Assembly: GCA_029058705.1 (NCBI GenBank)
Contig: JAIDXA010000073.1
Location: 1-28,566, forward strand
Direction: 5' to 3'
Source: Paramuribaculum sp.
Lineage (GTDB): Bacteria > Bacteroidota > Bacteroidia > Bacteroidales > Muribaculaceae
DNA: 28,566 nucleotides
Both the position numbers and the translations under genes were made by a program. Below are positions 8,344-16,429 of this stretch, in pieces; positions within the stretch are counted from its first letter, which is position 1; each line of letters starts with the position of its first letter. The notes under the pieces are model-generated. The model did not search any database, was not told the DNA's origin, and worked only from the letters and a program-made list of their open reading frames with translations.

Positions 8344-9822
8344 TTATTTGAGTTCGACAAGTTTATATCTGGGAACAAGAATCTTCATCATGCACCAGCT
8401 CAGCAGATAAGCGACTCCGGCACATATGAAGACAATCATATATCCCGCATTTTTCCCTTCAAATCCCATAAACACGAAACCGATGCGTTCCGTGTAGTCA
8501 AACAGCTGGCCCGCGCCGTAATTGCTCATGAAGCTGCCAAGGCCGCTGGCAAGGCCGGCCGCCCCGGTAACTGTCGCCACCACCGATTTCGGAAACATAT
8601 CACTGACAACATTATACACATTGGCACTCCAGCTCTGGTGGGCTGCCGCCATAATTCCAATAATGACGACCGGAAACCACATGGAAATCACTCCGAGCGG
8701 CATGACTCCGATTCCCAACAGAGGGAAAAGTGCAAAAATCAGCATGGCTTTCATTCGTCCGGCATAAGGGTTTAGACGTGACCTGTCGATGAAATATGTC
8801 GGAAGATAACTGCCGGCAAGCGACAGCATCGAGATCAGATAGATCGTAAAGACCGCTACCATTCCGGTTGTCGAAGCCGATGAATAGCCATAGACATCGC
8901 TGATAAAGGCCGGAGCCCAGAAAAGAAGAAACCACCAGACAGAATCGGGAAGAAAACGCCCGAAAATGACCGCCCACGTCTGACGGAACGAAAACGCCTG
9001 AAACAGCCCTATTTTCGACCCAGGCTCACACTCGTCCGGGGCAAGATTTTCCTCCTCCGCGGCATCCTGCTCGATATAAGCGAGTTCAGCAGCATTGACT
9101 TTAGGATTCTTTCTCGGTTCCTTATACATGAACACCCAACCGAACATCCATAGGAAACCAAGCAGACCGATAGAAAGGAACGAGACTTCCCAACCATAAT
9201 ACTGCGCGATCAACGGAATCGTAAACGGAGCGATGAGCGCTCCGATCTGAGCGCCAGAATTGAACACTCCTGTTGCAAAACCGCGGTCCTTCTTGGGAAA
9301 ATATTCGGCCACCGCCTTGATCGAACAAGGGAAGTTGCCTGCCTCCCCCAGCGAGAGCACACACCTGGCGGCAAGGAAAAGCCAGACACTGACCGTCGTC
9401 ACCATCACTGCCGTGTCCGAAGCCATGCGGAGCATGCGCAGACCCTCGGCGGCTCCGGAGAAACTGAGAATCCAGTCGCCGCTCACAATCCCGTTTGTTG
9501 CGATTCCGCAGAACGCATGCAGACATGCTCCGGCCGACCAGACACCTATGGCCCACATAAAGCCCCGCTTCGTCCCGACGTAATCGACAAACTTTCCGGC
9601 AAACAGCATCGATACAGCATAGACAATGGAAAACACTCCGGTGATCAGTCCATAGTCGGCATCGGTCCAGCCGAATTCCGGCGCAATGAAGTTTTTCCAT
9701 GTCAATGACAGGACCTGACGGTCAAGATAATTCACGACAAGAGCAATAAACAGAAGTCCGCAGACAACCCAACGGAAGTTGGTCATTCTGGCATTAGAAA
9801 GTTTTTCAGACATATCAGACAA
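8344..9822 (-). CDS. exuT: MFS hexuronate transporter
   Basis: This inner-membrane permease of the major facilitator superfamily (anion:cation symporter group) has 492 residues and about 12 membrane segments. The first helix ends in NYLDRQVLSLTWKNF, the hallmark of hexuronate and related acid-sugar transporters, and the loop motif GKFVDYVGTKRGF follows helix 2. A long central cytoplasmic loop (EPRKNPKVNAAEL to GSKIGLFQAF) divides the two halves. It probably imports glucuronate with protons. It lies 25 bases after trmD and 8 bases before uxaC. No promoter element is seen before it, so it appears to depend on an upstream promoter. Confidence 0.92.
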   Translation of the reverse strand: MSDMSEKLSNARMTNFRWVVCGLLFIALVVNYLDRQVLSLTWKNFIAPEFGWTDADYGLITGVFSIVYAVSMLFAGKFVDYVGTKRGFMWAIGVWSAGACLHAFCGIATNGIVSGDWILSFSGAAEGLRMLRMASDTAVMVTTVSVWLFLAARCVLSLGEAGNFPCSIKAVAEYFPKKDRGFATGVFNSGAQIGALIAPFTIPLIAQYYGWEVSFLSIGLLGFLWMFGWVFMYKEPRKNPKVNAAELAYIEQDAAEEENLAPDECEPGSKIGLFQAFSFRQTWAVIFGRFLPDSVWWFLLFWAPAFISDVYGYSSASTTGMVAVFTIYLISMLSLAGSYLPTYFIDRSRLNPYAGRMKAMLIFALFPLLGIGVMPLGVISMWFPVVIIGIMAAAHQSWSANVYNVVSDMFPKSVVATVTGAAGLASGLGSFMSNYGAGQLFDYTERIGFVFMGFEGKNAGYMIVFICAGVAYLLSWCMMKILVPRYKLVELK

Positions 9823-9847
9823 CAGGCAGTTTAGGTTAACGAATTGA

Positions 9848-10522
9848 CTATTTCAACAGATCGGGACGCAATCGGCGGGTTCTCTCCAGAGCCTGTTCAT
9901 GACGCCATTCGGCGATTTTGGCTTCATGTCCTGAAAGAAGAATAGGCGGGACATCCCATCCTTTATATGACGACGGGCGGGAGTAGACCGGAGGAGCAAG
10001 AAGATTGTCCTGATATGAATCCGACAGAGCGCTCTGCTCATCGCCCAACACTCCTGGAATCAGCCTGACGATCGCATCCGTAATCACAACTGCCGGAATC
10101 TCGCCGCCGGTCAGCACGTAATCGCCTATGGAGATCTCACGGGTTATCAGATGCTCCCTTATCCGGTAGTCGATCCCTTTATAATGGCCACACAGGATTA
10201 TGATATTTTCGAGCATCGACATACTGTTGGCCATCGGCTGTGTGAACTGCTCCCCGTCGGGCGAAGTGAAAATAACCTCGTCATAGTCGCGCTCTGCCTT
10301 CAGAGCCGAAATAGCCCGGTCGATCGGTTCGACCTGCATCACCATTCCGGCTTCGCCGCCGAAAGGATAATCGTCGACTTTGCGGTGGCGGTTGGTCGAA
10401 TAGTCACGAAGATTATGCACATGATATTCGGCAAGCCCTTTGTCGGCCGCACGTTTAAGTATCGAACAACCCAGAGGCGACTCAAGCATCTCGGGAAGAA
10501 CCGTAAGTATGTCAATTCTCAT
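9848..10522 (-). CDS. trmD: tRNA (guanine-N1)-methyltransferase
   Basis: It methylates N1 of G37 next to the anticodon, using S-adenosylmethionine, and prevents +1 frameshifting; it is essential in most bacteria. It is a SPOUT-class protein of 224 residues with the conserved blocks DDYPFGGEAGMVM, CGHYKGIDYRIRE and IGDYVLTGGEIPAVV (the knot region binding SAM), then the C-terminal helical domain with LLSGHEAKIAEWR. Its start overlaps the end of the WYL regulator by 11 bases, so its translation is coupled to that gene. It is unusual that an essential housekeeping gene sits between sugar-salvage genes rather than with rpsP, rimM or rplS. Confidence 0.95.
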   Translation of the reverse strand: MRIDILTVLPEMLESPLGCSILKRAADKGLAEYHVHNLRDYSTNRHRKVDDYPFGGEAGMVMQVEPIDRAISALKAERDYDEVIFTSPDGEQFTQPMANSMSMLENIIILCGHYKGIDYRIREHLITREISIGDYVLTGGEIPAVVITDAIVRLIPGVLGDEQSALSDSYQDNLLAPPVYSRPSSYKGWDVPPILLSGHEAKIAEWRHEQALERTRRLRPDLLK

Positions 10523-11408
10523 AATTCTTTAATGATTGCTGTAGATTATTAATTACCATGGCCCGTAGCTCGGCGGGAGCAAGCACTGTCACATTCGGTC
10601 CGTAGCTCAGCAGCTCCTGGACGAAGTCAGGCGTCAGGCGGAGGTTATAGTTGAAAATCGAATAGGAATCATGAACCATTTCCGACTGGGAATGATGGAG
10701 CGGAAGCGCACGGAAATATTTTGCCTGACGGTTGTTGACCCGAAGTGTGACCTTATGGGTTTTTCCCTGAGAAAATACAATTCCGAAACTGTCGCGGAAA
10801 TATGCTTCCGGATCGAACCCGGGCATTATCTCGAATGTCTGGCTGAGCAACGTCAGGTCGCTGATACGGTCGAGAGCATACGTTTTTATAACTTTTTCCT
10901 TAATGTTCAATCCTGTCACATACCATCTCAGACGGAAAATCTTCAGGAAATATGGTTCGAGATCCACAGGCTTCGGAGACCCGGTGCGGGAATATGGACT
11001 GTAGCCGAACCGGATTGCTTTTTTTTCGCGCATGGCCGTCAGCACGGGCGAAAGAAACTGGCGCGATGACGGAACATCTTCCAGAAATATCCTGTCGGCG
11101 ACATCGCGGGCATCCGACAGGACGTTCGACAACGAGGCTGTGTTGAGCATCCAGTCGGTAACAGAAGCCACATGAGCGTCAGCCCCGTCTATATAATACT
11201 CGAAAGTCGAGGAATTGCATTCGATATTGATCCTGAAAAGCTCTTCAATAGCGTTGCGGTAGTTATAAAACGTGCGGCGGGGCAACGGGCGGCCATCGCC
11301 CACGGATGAACGCTCCCACAGCCGGCTCAGCTCCTCTCTTGTTATGCTGCCGTGGCGACGGATAGTGTCGACTATCCATATATATCGGTTAAACAGATTC
11401 TTCGACAT
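10512..11408 (-). CDS. WYL-domain transcriptional regulator
   Basis: This is a probable DNA-binding regulator of 298 residues that responds to a small ligand. Residues 1-70 form a helix-turn-helix-type domain (ITREELSRLWERS, then RTFYNYRNAIEELF). From about residue 120 comes a WYL domain (IRFGYSPYSRTGSPKPVDLEPYFLKIFRLRWYVTG is its core, with the RWYV step at the usual place), followed by the C-terminal extension FGIVFSQGKTHKVTLRVN. Met at 11408 is preferred over an upstream in-frame Met at 11459 because it begins the conserved domain. It overlaps the symporter gene by 20 bases upstream and trmD by 11 bases downstream, so it is in the same transcript. It may control this array; target and ligand are unknown. 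Confidence 0.88.
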   Translation of the reverse strand: MSKNLFNRYIWIVDTIRRHGSITREELSRLWERSSVGDGRPLPRRTFYNYRNAIEELFRINIECNSSTFEYYIDGADAHVASVTDWMLNTASLSNVLSDARDVADRIFLEDVPSSRQFLSPVLTAMREKKAIRFGYSPYSRTGSPKPVDLEPYFLKIFRLRWYVTGLNIKEKVIKTYALDRISDLTLLSQTFEIMPGFDPEAYFRDSFGIVFSQGKTHKVTLRVNNRQAKYFRALPLHHSQSEMVHDSYSIFNYNLRLTPDFVQELLSYGPNVTVLAPAELRAMVINNLQQSLKNYEN

Positions 11409-12867
11409 AGGCCACTGATTTCTTGATTGAAAGAAGATGCAGACCGCAGGCTGTGACAAATGCGTTCAGCAAAAGCAGCTCAAAACCGGTCTGATAACCG
11501 AAAGCGCTCTCCAACCCCCACTGGATCGCCCATGAGACGACCGGCGCGGCAACGCACACCAGCGGAACATAACGGTCATCGACTGAAAACCTGGTGAAAA
11601 GCCCATAGAGGAATAGCCCGAGAATCGGACCGTAGGTATAGGATGCGACTGTATAAACAGCCGAAATCGCATCGTCTGTTGAAAGATAATGGAAAATGAT
11701 GATAACGGCGGCCATAAGCAGCGACATCAGAGCATGGACTCTCAGACGGATGCCGGCCATCTTGCGCGTGTTGTCTCCGCAGCGTTTTTCCGCATCAAGA
11801 ATGTCAATGGTAAACGAGGTCGTGAGCGATGTCAGTGCCGACCCGGCGGCAGAATAAGCCGCAGAAACGAGTCCGACAACAAAAAGGACTCCGATAACCG
11901 CCGGCATGGATGAGTGGGTTGCGACAAATCCGAAGTATTCGTCAGACTTCTCAGGCAGCGTCAGGCCGGACCGCTCGACAAAGATAAGCAGCATCGTTCC
12001 GAGAACCAGAAATAGAGCAATGATAAAGAACTGCATCACCCCGCTGAAAATCATATTCTTGCGCGATTCAGCCGAATCACGGCAGGCCAGATTGCGTTGC
12101 ATCATGTCCTGGTCAAGCCCGTTGGTGGCTACCGCCATGAAGATACCCGCAATGAATTGTTTCCAGAAATAAGATCCTGCCATGGGATCGTCGAAATGCC
12201 ATATGCGGAACGTCGGATGGGAAACCACCGCCGCAGGTATTTCAGCAATTTCGAGTCCGCAGTTGAAAGCAATATAGGCTATGCACAGAACAACCGATAG
12301 AATCAGACACAGGCTTTTGATCAGATCAGTCCAGATCAGAGCCTTGACTCCCGCGCTCGCCGTATAGAGCCATATCAAAGCAATTGTAAGCAGCACGTTG
12401 ACCTCAAAAGGAATCCCGACAGGCGCACAGACAAGCAGTTGAAGCACGGCACAGACCACAAAGAATCTGACTGAAGCGCCTGTCAGTTTCGAAACAAAAA
12501 ACAGCCACGCGCCTGAACGATAGGCTCCGTTTCCGAAACGTTGGCGCAGATAGCCGTAAATGCTGACAAGTCTGCGCTTATAGAAAACCGGCACCAGAAC
12601 CACCGCAATCACAAAATAGCCGACAATGAACCCGAGAACCATCTGCAGATAGGCATATCCTTTAGCCGCGACCATGCCGGGAACCGATATGAACGTAACT
12701 CCGGAAATGGAGGCTCCGATCATGGCCACTCCCACAAGAAGCCATGGCATTCGCCGGCCTCCGGTGAAAAACGTCGCATTGTCGGCATTTCTCGATGCAA
12801 GCCGCCCGACTGCCACAAGAATGGCAAAATAGACCCCGATGGTCAGAATGACTGTGAGTGGACTCAT
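11389..12867 (-). CDS. Sodium:solute symporter (SSS family), possible amino-sugar transporter
   Basis: This inner-membrane transporter of 492 residues has about 13 hydrophobic segments. The family features are FFTGGRRMPWLLVG after the first helix, GASISGVTFISVPG in the broken first core helix (sodium site), and SAAYSAAGSALTSLTTSF in the second sodium-site helix. SSS proteins co-transport sugars, amino acids or sialic acids with sodium. Its ATG overlaps the stop of namZ (ATGA), which ties it to peptidoglycan-sugar salvage: I infer import of N-acetylmuramic acid or a muropeptide fragment. No family motif fixes the substrate, so this rests on context only. There is a 20-base overlap with the following WYL regulator. 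Confidence 0.9.
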   Translation of the reverse strand: MSPLTVILTIGVYFAILVAVGRLASRNADNATFFTGGRRMPWLLVGVAMIGASISGVTFISVPGMVAAKGYAYLQMVLGFIVGYFVIAVVLVPVFYKRRLVSIYGYLRQRFGNGAYRSGAWLFFVSKLTGASVRFFVVCAVLQLLVCAPVGIPFEVNVLLTIALIWLYTASAGVKALIWTDLIKSLCLILSVVLCIAYIAFNCGLEIAEIPAAVVSHPTFRIWHFDDPMAGSYFWKQFIAGIFMAVATNGLDQDMMQRNLACRDSAESRKNMIFSGVMQFFIIALFLVLGTMLLIFVERSGLTLPEKSDEYFGFVATHSSMPAVIGVLFVVGLVSAAYSAAGSALTSLTTSFTIDILDAEKRCGDNTRKMAGIRLRVHALMSLLMAAVIIIFHYLSTDDAISAVYTVASYTYGPILGLFLYGLFTRFSVDDRYVPLVCVAAPVVSWAIQWGLESAFGYQTGFELLLLNAFVTACGLHLLSIKKSVAYVEESV

Positions 12868-14042
12868 TTTTCAGGATATAACAGATATTTGGCGCGCAAG
12901 TCACGGAATCTGGAAAGATCTCCGGCCCACGACTCGCGGATCTCGCCTGCCGACCGGCCTTCGACAATCATCTGCCGGACACGCCGGTCGCCTGTCAGCA
13001 GATCGAAAAAGGAGGTGAAAAACTTTTTGGAAGCCGGAAGACGGGTGTTGCGGTAGGCATCGATGACATAAGTGAAATCAACTCCATTACGGATAATCTC
13101 GTCATCAGAAAGATTCCTCAAATCCACTCCCCTGCACTTCTGGCCTTTCAACGGCGGATTTGCCGCACCGGCCATCGGCCGCGGCGTAAAACTATAGCTT
13201 CCGGTTGTCATTGACGGATGTCCGTAAACTTCGAAAGGGGCCGTTGTTCCGCGTCCGAGACTCATGACAGTGCCTTCGAAATAACATGTCGAGGGATATA
13301 GATAGACAGCCTTCATCGACTTGAGGTTGGGCGAAGGATTGACCGGGAGTTCATAGCGGGTGGCATGGGTATAGTTCTCACAAGGGATAACAGTCAGGCC
13401 GACCTTGCGGCCGCTGTCAAGCCAGCCCTCGCCATTGATCATTTCAGCGAGTTCGCCCAAAGTCATGCCATGGGCAACCGGTATAGGCAATGCCCCGACA
13501 CCTGACTTGAGCGTCATGTCAAGCACCGGACCGTCGACGATCATGCCGATCGGGTTCGGACGGTCAAAAACAACGAACTCTTTTCCGGAACGGGCCGCGG
13601 CGTTCATCAGCCGCAGCATCGTGATATAGTAAGTATAAAACCGGGTCCCGACATCCTGAATATCACAGATTATCAGATCGCACTTGTCAAGTGTCGCGTC
13701 CGACAGCCCGGCAGCCCCTTTGCCGCCATAAAGCGAAACGATCGGAATACCGGTCTTTGTGTCTACCGAACTTTTCACATGGACACCCGCATCGGCATCG
13801 CCACGGAAACCATGTTCGGGAGAGAATATCACGGCAACATCCACCCCATTGCGCAGAAGCATGTCGAGCGTATGCTCGCCGGAGTCCCCCACAAGTCCCG
13901 TATGATTGCTGAAAAGCGCCACCCTCTTACCCTTCAGCATGGGAAGGAACAGATCCGGCCGCTCAGCCCCGACCTTTACCATGGCATTGGCGGAGAACAC
14001 AACCGACAGGAGAAGGAAAAGTGTGAATGCAATTTTGTTCAT
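12864..14042 (-). CDS. namZ: Exo-beta-N-acetylmuramidase (NamZ, DUF1343 family)
   Basis: It is a predicted exported glycosidase that removes terminal MurNAc from the non-reducing end of peptidoglycan fragments, by homology to the characterised NamZ family. The protein has 392 residues with a signal peptide (residues 1-20, cut after SANA). Conserved blocks are VALFSNHTGLVG, SPEHGFRG (residues 74-81; E76 and H77 are candidate active-site residues), CDIQDVGTRFYTY (126-138), FDRPNPIGM, and HGMTLGELAEMINGEGW. It is the first gene of the array: a TACCTTTG element lies 17 bases upstream, giving a leader of about 10 bases. It overlaps the symporter by ATGA. MurNAc-processing genes such as murK or murQ are not in the window. 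Confidence 0.92.
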   Translation of the reverse strand: MNKIAFTLFLLLSVVFSANAMVKVGAERPDLFLPMLKGKRVALFSNHTGLVGDSGEHTLDMLLRNGVDVAVIFSPEHGFRGDADAGVHVKSSVDTKTGIPIVSLYGGKGAAGLSDATLDKCDLIICDIQDVGTRFYTYYITMLRLMNAAARSGKEFVVFDRPNPIGMIVDGPVLDMTLKSGVGALPIPVAHGMTLGELAEMINGEGWLDSGRKVGLTVIPCENYTHATRYELPVNPSPNLKSMKAVYLYPSTCYFEGTVMSLGRGTTAPFEVYGHPSMTTGSYSFTPRPMAGAANPPLKGQKCRGVDLRNLSDDEIIRNGVDFTYVIDAYRNTRLPASKKFFTSFFDLLTGDRRVRQMIVEGRSAGEIRESWAGDLSRFRDLRAKYLLYPEK

Positions 14043-14058
14043 CAGTCTTCAGTTTCCA

Positions 14059-14090
14059 CAAAGGTAGCTCCTGTAAGGGGCAAAAACACA
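14059..14090 (-). promoter_or_regulatory. Promoter of the namZ-to-aldolase array
   Basis: On the minus strand TACCTTTG (14066-14059) matches TAnnTTTG exactly, and TGTG, one mismatch from TTTG, lies 20 bases upstream (14090-14087). It is the only clear promoter I find for the ten genes down to 3112. The transcript would start near 14052. Confidence 0.65.
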
Positions 14091-14102
14091 GCCCAATGTG
14101 TT
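14081..14102 (-). terminator. Weak intrinsic terminator after the glycosyltransferase gene
   Basis: On the minus strand AACACA (14102-14097) pairs with TGTGTT (14090-14085) around a 6-base loop, and the T tract runs to 14082. The stem is only 6 bp and AT-rich, so read-through into namZ is possible. It overlaps the upstream part of the namZ promoter. Confidence 0.4.
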
Positions 14103-14110
14103 AAATAACA

Positions 14111-15331
14111 TTAACAGCGGGGCTGATCGGAATAGATCGTGCATAAAGCCTTATAGTAAGCAGTCGCCGAGAATCTAAGCAATGACCGTGTTGCAATTCC
14201 GCCATGATCGAAATCGGTTGTCCACGCCCCGGCAATCGACGCACGCAGCGCCTCAACATCGCCCGAGGGATAAGTGACTCCGGTATCTTCGGAGATAAGC
14301 TCCGGAATTCCGCCGATGCGCGCCCCGACAACCGGGGTGCCGCAACAGAGCGATTCAATCACCCCCAACGGGTTATTTTCATAGCATTCCGACGGCAAAA
14401 CAGAAAGACGGGCTGAGGCGAGAAGCTTTTCAACTCCCTCGGCGTCGAGCCGTCCGAGGAAACGGATATTGCCGCAATGGGCATACTTTGCGCGCAACTC
14501 TTCGGCGAGCGGACCGTCGCCCGCAACGCGTAGTTCATATGGCAATCCGGCAGCGGCCTGCAATAATGTCCCGACACCTTTTTCGACCGACAGACGCCCC
14601 ACATAGCAATAATAAGGTTCGCGCTCGCGTGTGTGTCCGCCGACAGCATTGCGCTCCATGCGCGACGCCATCTCCGGCGCGAGGAAATTGCACAGAACTG
14701 TCAGTTTTTCCTGAGGGAAACCGCCCTGCGCCATCTTTTCCTTCATGAACCGGCTCGGACAGATGAAGCCGGAAGTCATACGCGACAACACTGACCGATT
14801 CCACCGAAGCGCCTCGGCATATGCAACCGCGCTTGCCGCAAGCGATCCTTTCATGCAACGGGTGGCCAGCACCTGACTCTTGCGGCCGAAACACAGCTCA
14901 CAGGGACTGCCGTCGCGCAGACAGGCATAGGAGGGGCAGAGCAACTTGTAATCATGAAGCGTCCAGACAACCTTGATCCCCGCATCATGGGCAATCCTGA
15001 CAACAACAGGAGAGAGATATGAATGGATATTGTGGACGTGGACCACATCGGGGCGGAAATCACGCAGAATCCGACGGAAACGCCGGCGTATGGAGCCGAA
15101 GCCCATAGTCCGCGACACTGCATTGAGTTTTGCTCCCGCTCCGCCAGCGAACCCAACTTCCGGCGCCCAATAGCTTTCCCACGGAGAGGGCAGGTTTTCA
15201 GGATGGCGCATCGCGAAAACAGCAACCTCATGACCGCGGGCGCGGAGCATCTCTTCAAGATTAAGCACGCAGACACAATCACCTCCACGGCGATAATAGA
15301 ACTTGTTTACGAGTAATACACGGGGCTTCAT
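14111..15331 (-). CDS. GT4-family glycosyltransferase
   Basis: This is a predicted cytoplasmic or membrane-associated retaining glycosyltransferase (GT-B fold, GT4) of 406 residues that probably works on surface polysaccharide, glycolipid or glycoprotein; donor and acceptor are unknown. The N-terminal half begins VLLVNKFYYRRGGD and contains VHVHNIHSYLSP and TLHDYKLLCPSYACL with a Cys-rich patch (CELCFG). The C-terminal half has YVGRLSVEKGVGTLLQA and the donor-binding signature ECYENNPLGVIESLCCGTP followed by GGIPELI. The start is fixed by the family N-terminus. A TAAATTTG element ends only five bases before the ATG, so the mRNA may be leaderless. No other polysaccharide genes flank it. Confidence 0.9.
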   Translation of the reverse strand: MKPRVLLVNKFYYRRGGDCVCVLNLEEMLRARGHEVAVFAMRHPENLPSPWESYWAPEVGFAGGAGAKLNAVSRTMGFGSIRRRFRRILRDFRPDVVHVHNIHSYLSPVVVRIAHDAGIKVVWTLHDYKLLCPSYACLRDGSPCELCFGRKSQVLATRCMKGSLAASAVAYAEALRWNRSVLSRMTSGFICPSRFMKEKMAQGGFPQEKLTVLCNFLAPEMASRMERNAVGGHTREREPYYCYVGRLSVEKGVGTLLQAAAGLPYELRVAGDGPLAEELRAKYAHCGNIRFLGRLDAEGVEKLLASARLSVLPSECYENNPLGVIESLCCGTPVVGARIGGIPELISEDTGVTYPSGDVEALRASIAGAWTTDFDHGGIATRSLLRFSATAYYKALCTIYSDQPRC

Positions 15332-15336
15332 GGACG

Positions 15337-15344
15337 CAAATTTA
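15337..15344 (-). promoter_or_regulatory. -7 element (TAAATTTG) immediately before the glycosyltransferase start
   Basis: TAAATTTG on the minus strand fits TAnnTTTG. With the usual 6-7 bases to the start site, transcription would begin at or next to the A of the ATG at 15331. No clear -33 element is seen; an A9 run lies just upstream. Confidence 0.5.
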
Positions 15345-15400
15345 CCATTTTTTTTTCAGAATCCATAGGAAGCGGCCGACATAGTCGGAAACATCAAGGG

Positions 15401-16204
15401 TCAGGGAGTGACTCCACGGGCACGAAAACAGGCCATAGTCCGTTCATAACCGGCATTGAACACCTCCTGAAGCCCGCGCAGGTCAAAAACCTTGTATGAG
15501 GCAATGTCATCGGTGGTCACAACAACATCACAAAGCGACAGATCGGCAGCTGAATTGTTTTTCATCATCAGCTCATATGAACGTAGCGCGATCGAGGCGA
15601 TATTGGTTTTGGGAAAGCCGTCGCCGCTGACCGGCGAACAATTCACACCCATCACGAACCGGCACCGCGAACGTATTGCCCATGCCGGCATATTGTCGAG
15701 AACCCCTCCGTCGACATAGCGCACACCATCGATGACAACAGGCTTGAACACCACGGGTATCGAACATGATGCGCAGACCCTTTCCGCCAACGGACCGGAT
15801 TCGAACGCGACCTTCTTGCCGTGGTCGAAATCGGTCGCACAGACAACCACAGGAATCGGCAGATCCTCTATGTTCCGGAAAGGAATGTTCCGTTCAAGCA
15901 TCTTTCGGAAACCATCCATCCGGAAAAGTCCGTCCTTCGGCACTGCAAGCTCACAGAAATCGGAAAATTTGGCAGTCGCAAAAATCTCCACCATCTCCTC
16001 CGGCCTCAGACCGGCCGCATACATCACAGCCACGATTGAACCGGCACTGACACCCGCAACAATGTCCGGGACCAGACCGACTTCAAGCATAGCCTTTATC
16101 GCCCCTGCATGGGCAACACCACGCGCGCCGCCGCCGCTGAGAGCGAGGCCGACTTTATACGGACGATTTCTAAGAGGATCTTTAGTAATGCGGTAACCAA
16201 ACAT
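15401..16204 (-). CDS. Patatin-like phospholipase / lipid acyl hydrolase
   Basis: This is a predicted serine acyl hydrolase of 267 residues (patatin/RssA-like family). It contains the oxyanion-hole motif GGGARG (residues 24-29), the nucleophile elbow GVSAGS with S53, and the dyad aspartate D165 in VDGGVLDN. It has no signal peptide at the preferred start, so it is probably cytoplasmic or at the inner face of the membrane, unlike the large outer-membrane patatin proteins of Bacteroidota. An in-frame Met at 16306 would add 34 residues without family resemblance; the Met at 16204 just before the conserved domain is preferred. It is divergent from pnp. No clean promoter element is seen. The natural lipid substrate is unknown. 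Confidence 0.88.
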   Translation of the reverse strand: MFGYRITKDPLRNRPYKVGLALSGGGARGVAHAGAIKAMLEVGLVPDIVAGVSAGSIVAVMYAAGLRPEEMVEIFATAKFSDFCELAVPKDGLFRMDGFRKMLERNIPFRNIEDLPIPVVVCATDFDHGKKVAFESGPLAERVCASCSIPVVFKPVVIDGVRYVDGGVLDNMPAWAIRSRCRFVMGVNCSPVSGDGFPKTNIASIALRSYELMMKNNSAADLSLCDVVVTTDDIASYKVFDLRGLQEVFNAGYERTMACFRARGVTP

Positions 16205-16377
16205 AGCAATCAGACAATCTTTTTTAATGGATGACACATAACAAACACACAAGCGGACATCGGCCGACGGCCACTCACTGTTAAAATAAACGCACAAAAA
16301 GGCCAAAAAGATACATTAAAAGCAGAAAAAATACCTAAATAATGGAGCAGCATAGCGAAAAATCCCCAATAATTTGC

Positions 16378-16385
16378 TAACTTTG
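16378..16385 (+). promoter_or_regulatory. -7 promoter element (TAACTTTG) of pnp
   Basis: TAACTTTG matches TAnnTTTG. The expected start near 16392 leaves a leader of about 38 bases before the ATG at 16430, which also argues against a GTG start at 16385. No clear -33 TTTG is seen at the expected spacing. Confidence 0.6.
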
Positions 16386-16429
16386 TGCGCTTTTACGTTA
16401 AGCAAATCAAGCAAACAAGATATACGTAT

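Noticed and set aside
15375..15387. Small hairpin CCGAC-ATA-GTCGG between the patatin and glycosyltransferase genes
   Set aside because: The stem is 5 bp and on the minus strand it is not followed by a T run, so it is not a terminator.
16242..16249. TGTGTTTG on the minus strand as a patatin promoter
   Set aside because: It misses the key A of TAnnTTTG and has no -33 partner at the expected spacing, so it is not reported as a promoter.
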